A DNA stretch of 48,205 nt from Thermoplasmata archaeon. Lineage in GTDB: Archaea > Thermoplasmatota > Thermoplasmata > Lutacidiplasmatales > UBA184. The notes beneath the pieces are model-generated. The model saw only the letters and a program-made list of their open reading frames with translations. It had not been told where the DNA came from and did not search any database. Numbering within the stretch: the first letter of the stretch is position 1; every line of letters begins with the position of its first letter. The position numbers and the translations under genes are program-made. Shown piece after piece: positions 42,562 to 48,205 of the stretch. The DNA lies in assembly GCA_022750115.1 (NCBI GenBank), contig JAKIWI010000012.1:1-48205 (forward strand), in the 5' to 3' direction.

Positions 42562-45500
42562 CTACGAGACGCCGTTCCCGGTGATGGAGTACCAGGTCGA
42601 GTCTCCACCGCCACCGATCGCGACGTTCGCGTTGTACGACGCCCCGTTGATCCACGGGGCGTAGCTCAGCACGACGTTCGCTTGGCCGTAGTACACGTAG
42701 AGCGCCAGCGCGTTCGCGATGTGCTCGATCATGTTGTACACCAGCTGGCGCGCGGGTCCGTCGGGCATGTGCGCGGCCACGATCTGCGCGTAGGACATCG
42801 ACGCGTACGCCGTGCCCTGGCAGCCGTTGGTCACGCCGCCAACCGAGCTCGCCTGGCTGGACCAGTATCCGTAGTCCTGGTACGGGTGGCTGGTCATGCA
42901 GCTGCTCTGGTTGTACGGTCCGATCCCGTAGGCCGGCGCACCCTCGAACTGCTCGGTGAGCGCGTCCGCGTGGGTGTACGAGCCGTCGGGCTGGTACATC
43001 GGGACCATGTAGTCCGTCGGGTCGGGGTAGTCCGGCGCCCATCCGAGCGTGTAGAACGGCATCGCGTTCTGGCCCGGCCCGCTGTACAGCGAGTTGAGGA
43101 CCAGATCGACGAAGTCGATGTCCAGCACGTTCATCTTGATCGCGCCGCCCGACAGGCTGCTGACCTCGCTCGCCCAGAGGGCGAGGCGTTGGTCAACGTC
43201 CGGAGCTCCGGTCTCACCGAAGAACGGCACCTGGCACGGGTTCGCCGCCGAGCAGCTCGCCAACTCCGCGTCATACCACGGGCTCGAGGACGTCGAGATC
43301 TGGCTCCACCACCAGGCCGCCGTGCCCTGGGTGGTCGCGCTCGTCGATGGGTCCGTGTTCGGGAACGAGACGTTCGTGGGGTAGTACTGCCCCATGAACT
43401 GCGGGATCGCACCACCGTAGTTGAAGTCGTACTGGATCCCGTCCTTCGTGGCGATGGTGTTCGCCGTCGTGGTGTACGGATAGGCGTTGACGAAGAACTG
43501 CCGCACCCCGATGTTCGTGAAGAAGTCGGGCTGCACGGTGATCGGGTTCGACGTGTACTTCTGCGCGCCCGCCAGGTTGAACAGCGTCGTGAACGGGAAG
43601 AAGTAGATGCTGATCGACGGGAACGTCGTCGCACCCACCTTTCCTTGCTGGATCAACTGGAGGAGCAGGGCGGCATCCGTGGCGGGGATGCTCGCGAAGT
43701 CCGCGGTACCCGAGGCGTAGGCTTCCTCACCGGGGAGCTGGCTCTGCTCCCACAGGACGCTGACCGACGACGCGTAGAGGTTCTTCGCCGGCTCGCAGGC
43801 GGCCCAGGTGCACCCGGGGTTCTGCGCATAGGCGGGGTTCTGCTTCAGGAGGTAGCTGTTGCCGATGTGCAGGTCCGCCATGTAGTACGGACCGCTGCCG
43901 GCCATCGTCCACTGCACGTTCCCGAAGAACTTCCCCGACACGGTCGTGCCGGAGCCGAGTCCCTGCCAGCTGTCCCAGACCGTCGGGCTCATCGCGGCGA
44001 CCGCCGAGGTGAACGAGGCGTCGTTGCTCGACGTCGCGCCGCCGGGGAGGAGCACCGGGTGGTCGCCCAGTCCCGAGACGCTGCCGAGGGTCCAGCCGGG
44101 GACTCCCGCGTCCTGCGGGCTCGCGCTGAAGTATCCGGCCGGAACGATCGACGACCCGAGCGGGTCGGCGATGAGCTCCAGGAAGAACGGCCAGCTGACC
44201 CCGTTCGCGTTCGCGTGGAACGTCACGCAGCCGTGGTAGAGCGCGTTCGTGGTCGCGGCCGCGGGGCACGACGAGTCGTTCACGGTGATCTGCGAAAAGA
44301 CGTTCGCAGGTGTGTTGTTCATCGACGCGTGGATGCCGCCGTCCCAGGCGGTGTTTCCCGCCGAGAGGAGCGCCTGGGCGACGATCCAGCCGTTGTTCGC
44401 ACCGAACGCCGGCTGCGTCGCGAACCCGAGCGTCCGCGTCAGGCTGAACAGGACGTCCGAGGGGTAGACGCCCCAGCTGGCGTGGTTCACGGGGTCCCAG
44501 AACTGCGGCGCCGAGCTCAGCACGAACGTGTAGTTGTTGCCGTTCGTCAGGTTCGTCTGGAACTGGCTGACGCACTCTGGGCTGCCCGGGACGCAGCTCG
44601 CGAGCTCCGGGATGAAGTTCGCGTAGCCGGGTCCAGAGTCGCTCCCGTTGTACTGGATCAGCGTCTGGTAGACGTTGAGGATCGGCTCGTAGCCGACCGT
44701 CTCGTAGTCGACCGCCGGGTCCTCCGAGGTTGAACCGCCGGGGTAGTACTCGTAGACGTTGAGCCCCTTGTGCTGGCTCGTCACGGGTCCCGTCACGCCG
44801 CCGGCGACTCCCGCCTGGACGCCCGTCGCCGAGACGAAGATGGTCCAGGTGTAGTTCTGGTAGACCAGCGTCGAGCCGGACTTCGCCTCACCGACGAAGT
44901 TCGCAGTGTAGATGCCCGCGGTCCCGTAGAGGAGCGTCGCGCTCGCGGTCGTCGCCGAGCCGGGTCCCGCCGTGACCGTCGCGCCGGTCGCGGAGATCGT
45001 CGGGGTCACCGGGACGAACGCGGGGTTCGTCGGGGCGGAGCTGTAGGAACCGCTGACCGTGACCGAGCCGGACGCGCCGATGACGGCCGTCGGGGCAGTC
45101 GAGGTGGTCGTGTTCTTCGTGATCGCGCCGCCCACCGTCGGGGCGCTCCCCGAGTGGGACGACGAGAACGACGGAGAGACGGTGATCGCCACGAGCGACT
45201 GGTAGTTGTCGTGGACGACGCCACCGATGGTGGAGGTCACGGAGACCAGGTAGGTCCCCGGGTTGGTGTAGACGTGGGAGACCGAGGGGGTCGAGGTGTT
45301 CTGGGGCTTCCCGCCGTCACCGAAGTTGTAGGTGAATGCAGTCGAAGTTTCGCCTTTTGAAAAAGATGCCGTAAAGGGGATGGTCGTTCCAGCTTGAGCC
45401 GTCTTAAACGGTACAAGCAAGGTGATGTCATGCCCCGCCAGCAAATTCACGCAGATGTAGCTCGATGCCGGAGCGCACGTCTGCGAGTTCGAGTTGTTCG

Positions 45501-45645
45501 GCTTCACCGAGTTGAACGCGAAATATCCGCCCGCACCGACGAGCACGACAACGATGATCATCACGACCGCCGCCGTCGGTGTCGATAGGGCGCGGTTCCC
45601 GCGCCAACGTCCGTCCGTTCCTGGAGATGTGCTCCCCGCTCCCAT
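42562..45645 (-). CDS. Membrane-anchored PKD-fused peptide-binding protein, second copy
   Basis: The 1027-residue protein is the paralog of 17765-20785 and lies next to the importer operon, facing it tail to tail. An N-terminal basic stretch and one hydrophobic helix (about 25-45, AVVMIIVVVLVGAGGYFAF) anchor it outside. A PKD domain with YNFGDGG (about 60-145) and an Ig-like module (about 155-290) come before the SBP_bac_5-type domain (about 300-1025), with DPAVDYETVGYEPILNVYQT, WGVYPSDVLFSLTRTLGF and YTLGWAPDYPDPTDYMVPMY. ATG 45645 is preceded by GGTGA; a longer frame to 45717 would cross the TATA box. It is the best candidate for the importer's own binding protein. Confidence 0.9.
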   Translation of the reverse strand: MGAGSTSPGTDGRWRGNRALSTPTAAVVMIIVVVLVGAGGYFAFNSVKPNNSNSQTCAPASSYICVNLLAGHDITLLVPFKTAQAGTTIPFTASFSKGETSTAFTYNFGDGGKPQNTSTPSVSHVYTNPGTYLVSVTSTIGGVVHDNYQSLVAITVSPSFSSSHSGSAPTVGGAITKNTTTSTAPTAVIGASGSVTVSGSYSSAPTNPAFVPVTPTISATGATVTAGPGSATTASATLLYGTAGIYTANFVGEAKSGSTLVYQNYTWTIFVSATGVQAGVAGGVTGPVTSQHKGLNVYEYYPGGSTSEDPAVDYETVGYEPILNVYQTLIQYNGSDSGPGYANFIPELASCVPGSPECVSQFQTNLTNGNNYTFVLSSAPQFWDPVNHASWGVYPSDVLFSLTRTLGFATQPAFGANNGWIVAQALLSAGNTAWDGGIHASMNNTPANVFSQITVNDSSCPAAATTNALYHGCVTFHANANGVSWPFFLELIADPLGSSIVPAGYFSASPQDAGVPGWTLGSVSGLGDHPVLLPGGATSSNDASFTSAVAAMSPTVWDSWQGLGSGTTVSGKFFGNVQWTMAGSGPYYMADLHIGNSYLLKQNPAYAQNPGCTWAACEPAKNLYASSVSVLWEQSQLPGEEAYASGTADFASIPATDAALLLQLIQQGKVGATTFPSISIYFFPFTTLFNLAGAQKYTSNPITVQPDFFTNIGVRQFFVNAYPYTTTANTIATKDGIQYDFNYGGAIPQFMGQYYPTNVSFPNTDPSTSATTQGTAAWWWSQISTSSSPWYDAELASCSAANPCQVPFFGETGAPDVDQRLALWASEVSSLSGGAIKMNVLDIDFVDLVLNSLYSGPGQNAMPFYTLGWAPDYPDPTDYMVPMYQPDGSYTHADALTEQFEGAPAYGIGPYNQSSCMTSHPYQDYGYWSSQASSVGGVTNGCQGTAYASMSYAQIVAAHMPDGPARQLVYNMIEHIANALALYVYYGQANVVLSYAPWINGASYNANVAIGGGGDSTWYSITGNGVS

Positions 45646-45702
45646 TCTTTTCACCCGAAGGTCGGCTGCCGCCGAGACTTCGGCCTGCAAGCCCGTAGGT
45701 CG

Positions 45703-45710
45703 TATATATA
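45703..45710. promoter_or_regulatory. Palindromic TATA box shared by two divergent genes
   Basis: TATATATA reads the same on both strands. On the minus strand it lies about 60 nt before ATG 45645 of the binding protein (leader about 33 nt). On the plus strand its centre lies about 26 nt before GTG 45732 of rpe (leaderless). It is the only strong AT-rich element in the 86-bp spacer. Confidence 0.6.
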
Positions 45711-45731
45711 CCCCCACGGAATCGCCCGGAC

Positions 45732-46427
45732 GTGTCGGTGCCTAGCCGGAGGCTTCGGCTGGCTCCGTCCTTGCTGAGTGCCGATTTCGCCGATCTCGCG
45801 AGCGCGATCCGGGCGGCGGAGGAGGGGGGCGCGGACGCCTTTCACCTCGACGTGATGGACGGGCATTTCGTGCCGAACATCACGTTCGGTCCGGCGATGG
45901 TCCGCGCCGTCCGGAAGCGGACGAAGCTGCCGCTCGATGTGCACCTGATGATCGAACGACCGGCGAAGTACGCGAAGGAGTTCGCGGAAGCGGGGGGCGA
46001 CACGCTGGTCTTCCACTTGGAAGCGAGCGACCCGCCGTACGAAGCAATGCAGGCGATCCGGGCCACGGGCGCGAAGGTCGGCGCCGCGCTGCGTCCCGAC
46101 ACCCCGTTCGACCGCGTGGCGCCGCTGATCGATCATCTCGACGAGCTGATGATCATGAGCGTCCACCCGGGATTCTCCGGCCAGGCATTCCTCCCCCAGG
46201 TGCTCCCGAAGGTCCACGCGGCGCGCGAAGCCCTCGACGCCCGCGGGAACGGGGGAGAGGTCGCCGTCGACGGCGGGATCACGACCGCGACGGCGGAGGA
46301 GGCGGCCGCGCACGGGGCGACGTTCTTCGTCTGCGGAAATTCGGTGTTCGCCTCGGGCACGGTCCCGGACAACCTCAAGAGCCTCCGGAGGGCCGTGGAC
46401 GCGGGGGCCCGCCGTGCGGTTCGCTGA
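45732..46427 (+). CDS. rpe: Ribulose-phosphate 3-epimerase
   Basis: The enzyme interconverts ribulose 5-phosphate and xylulose 5-phosphate in the non-oxidative pentose phosphate pathway. The 231-residue TIM barrel has LAPSLLSADFADL, the metal- and acid/base-region HLDVMDGHFVPNITFGP (H38, D40), DVHLMIERP, VHPGFSGQAFLP and VDGGI with its second catalytic Asp. Length and motifs match the family. The GTG start sits about 26 nt after a TATA box. The DNA ligase gene overlaps its end by 14 nt. Confidence 0.93.
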   Translation: MSVPSRRLRLAPSLLSADFADLASAIRAAEEGGADAFHLDVMDGHFVPNITFGPAMVRAVRKRTKLPLDVHLMIERPAKYAKEFAEAGGDTLVFHLEASDPPYEAMQAIRATGAKVGAALRPDTPFDRVAPLIDHLDELMIMSVHPGFSGQAFLPQVLPKVHAAREALDARGNGGEVAVDGGITTATAEEAAAHGATFFVCGNSVFASGTVPDNLKSLRRAVDAGARRAVR

Positions 46428-48205
46428 CCTCGTCCGCGCGTACGAGAAGCTCGAGGCGACGACCAAGCGCCTCGAGATGCGGGCGATTCTCGTCGAACTG
46501 TTCGGCTCGGTGCCGCCGACCGAGCTCGCCGAGGTCGTCTATCTGTCCCAGGGCCAGCTGCGCCCCGAGTACGAGGGCGTCGAGCTCGGCGTCGCGGTCT
46601 CGCTCGCGAGCCGGGCGGTCGCCGAGGCGACCGGCGCCGATGCGGGACTCGTGGCGACGCGGCTCCGCTCGCTCGGGGACCTCGGCGACGTCGCGCAGGA
46701 GCTGCTCTCCGCCCAAGGCCGCACCGACGCCGACGCCACGCTCACGACGCACGAGGTCTACGACCGCCTCCTCGAGGTCGCCCGCACCAGCGGCGAGGGC
46801 TCGCAAGAGGCCAAGATCGCTCAACTCCGCAGACTGCTCGGGCAGGCGAGTCCGGTCGAGGGCAAGTACCTCCTCCGGTTCGTCGTCGGAACGCTTCGGC
46901 TCGGCGTCCGGGAAGCCACGATCCTCGACGCGTTCGCCAGTACCTACGGCGACGGCGCGAAGGAGACTCGGCTGAAGGTCGAGGCGGCGTTCAACGTCTC
47001 GAGCGACCTCGGCGTCGTCGCCGAGACCCTCGTCCACGGTGGTATCGAGGCGTTGAGCTCGATCCGCCTCACCGTCGGACGACCCGTCCGGCCGATGCTC
47101 GCCGAGCGCGCGAAGGACCTGGCGGAGGTCCTCGAGCGGATGGAGGGCCGGGCCGCGCTGGAGTACAAGTACGACGGGCTTCGGGTCCAGGCCCACATCG
47201 ACGCCGGGGGCCGGGTGCGTCTCTTCTCCCGCCGTCTCGAGGAGATCGGCCCGCAGTTCCCCGAGCTGCTCGAGGAGCTCCCGAAATCGCTGCATCGCAA
47301 ACCGGCGATCATCGAGGGCGAGTGCGTCTCGATCGACCTCGAGACCGACGAGATCCGCCCGTTCCAGGAGATCTCGCGCCGCCGTGGCCGGAAGTACGAC
47401 CTCGAGAAGATGCGCGCCGAGATCCCGGTCGTCCTGTTCGTGTTCGACGTCCTCCTCGATGGGAGCGAGGAGACGTTCTCGCTCCCGTTCCCCGAACGAC
47501 GAGCGCGCCTGGCGACCCTCGTCGCGCCGTCCGAACGGATCCGGCTCGCGACGCAGGCGACCGTTTCGGACGTCGAGGCCGCCCAGGCGTTCTTCGACCA
47601 GTCGATCGCCGACGGATGCGAGGGAGTGATGGCGAAGTCGCTCTCGCCCGATAGCGCCTACCGCGCGGGTGCCCGCGGCTTTTGGTGGGTCAAGTACAAG
47701 CGCGAGTACACGCAGGGACTCGCCGACTCGATCGACGGCGTGATCGTCGGTGCGTTCCACGGGCGCGGCCGCCGCGCCGGGAGCTTCGGCGCGTTCCTCC
47801 TCGCCGCGCGCGACCCCGAGACGCAGACGTTCGAGTCGTTCTGCAAGGTCGGGACGGGGTTCGACGACGCCACGCTGCAGGCGCTTCCCGCTCGTCTCGC
47901 GCCGCTCGTCACTCCCGAGCGGCCTCCCGGTGTCGAGACCGGCCTCGTCCCCGACGTCTGGATCCGGCCGTCGCTCGTCCTCGAGGTTCGGGGGGCCGAG
48001 CTCTCCCTCAGCCCAACGCACCGCGCCGGCATCGGCCTCGTGCGGCCCGGGGCGGGGTTTGCGCTCCGATTCCCCCGGTTCACCGGCCGCTTCCGCGACG
48101 ACAAAGGACCCGATGAGGCGACGACCGTCACCGAACTCCTGACCCTCTATCGCTCCCAGGTGCGCCGCGAATCGACGGGGGATGACGAGTCCCCGGACGG
48201 CGCCG
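46414..48205 (+). CDS. lig: ATP-dependent DNA ligase (3' end outside window)
   Basis: This ligase seals nicks in replication and repair using ATP. The 597 visible residues cover an N-terminal DNA-binding domain (about 1-210), the nucleotidyltransferase core with motif I EYKYDGLR (adenylated Lys at 252), motif Ia LFSRRLEEIGPQFPEL, motif III LFVFDVLLDG, motif IV EGVMAKS, motif V FWWVKYKREY, and most of the OB-fold. Archaeal ligases are about 560-600 residues, so only a few are missing. GTG 46414 starts inside rpe (14-nt overlap) and gives a family-like N-terminus (RFADLVRAYEKLEATTKRLE). No stop codon is reached in the window. Confidence 0.94.
   Translation, partial: MRFADLVRAYEKLEATTKRLEMRAILVELFGSVPPTELAEVVYLSQGQLRPEYEGVELGVAVSLASRAVAEATGADAGLVATRLRSLGDLGDVAQELLSAQGRTDADATLTTHEVYDRLLEVARTSGEGSQEAKIAQLRRLLGQASPVEGKYLLRFVVGTLRLGVREATILDAFASTYGDGAKETRLKVEAAFNVSSDLGVVAETLVHGGIEALSSIRLTVGRPVRPMLAERAKDLAEVLERMEGRAALEYKYDGLRVQAHIDAGGRVRLFSRRLEEIGPQFPELLEELPKSLHRKPAIIEGECVSIDLETDEIRPFQEISRRRGRKYDLEKMRAEIPVVLFVFDVLLDGSEETFSLPFPERRARLATLVAPSERIRLATQATVSDVEAAQAFFDQSIADGCEGVMAKSLSPDSAYRAGARGFWWVKYKREYTQGLADSIDGVIVGAFHGRGRRAGSFGAFLLAARDPETQTFESFCKVGTGFDDATLQALPARLAPLVTPERPPGVETGLVPDVWIRPSLVLEVRGAELSLSPTHRAGIGLVRPGAGFALRFPRFTGRFRDDKGPDEATTVTELLTLYRSQVRRESTGDDESPDGA

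Noticed and set aside
46375-48021. Minus-strand open frame of 548 residues opposite the DNA ligase
   Set aside because: The plus strand carries all ligase motifs in order, so the antisense frame is a shadow.

Overview
The window is a GC-rich archaeal chromosome segment. Archaeal-type genes are the evidence: uS2 next to enolase, full-length SRP54, a PheS with N-terminal winged-helix modules, a Pth2-type peptidyl-tRNA hydrolase, an ATP-dependent DNA ligase, and TATA-box promoters about 25 nt ahead of start codons (several look leaderless). Surface proteins built from kelch, PKD and S53-protease modules plus a peptide ABC importer suggest a heterotrophic, protein-degrading member of the Thermoplasmatota. 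That placement is an inference from gene content, not from a phylogeny.

Layout. (1) 127-6103: two divergent kelch-repeat surface proteins, one a 1192-residue kelch/PKD duplication with a C-terminal membrane anchor. (2) 6183-10404: an SRPBCC protein divergent from an HxlR regulator, then on the minus strand a secreted beta-propeller, a TfoX-N-like protein and a TrmB-like regulator. (3) 10461-17672, minus: a tight operon pheS-pheT-methylmalonyl-CoA mutase-epimerase-enolase-uS2. (4) 17765-22481, minus: a PKD-fused, membrane-anchored peptide-binding protein, an HTH/ACT regulator and an unknown two-helix membrane protein. (5) 22482-22892: a 411-bp gene-free stretch with hairpins and a TATA box, leading to a small zinc-finger gene. 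(6) 23300-29072, minus: an almost gapless arginine operon argC-argJ-argB-argG-argH, preceded by a second copy of the HTH/ACT regulator. (7) 29918-32479, minus: an S53 (sedolisin-type) protease with a transmembrane segment and a cytosolic zinc ribbon. (8) 32546-36558: a GltD-like flavoprotein divergent from srp54-DUF1616-pth2. (9) 36678-42354, plus: a peptide ABC transporter operon (two permeases, two ATPases with unusual insertions, a small membrane protein), converging on a second PKD-fused binding protein (42562-45645). (10) 45732-48205: ribulose-phosphate 3-epimerase and DNA ligase; the ligase is cut by the window end.

How the parts fit. The S53 protease, two anchored peptide-binding proteins and the ABC importer form a plausible extracellular proteolysis and peptide-uptake module. 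Methylmalonyl-CoA mutase and epimerase can carry propionyl-CoA from amino-acid breakdown to succinyl-CoA. The arginine operon uses the acetylated-intermediate cycle (ArgJ present). The HTH/ACT paralogs are candidate amino-acid-responsive regulators of the arginine operon and of one peptide-binding protein. No tRNA, rRNA, CRISPR array, IS element or phage gene was recognised.
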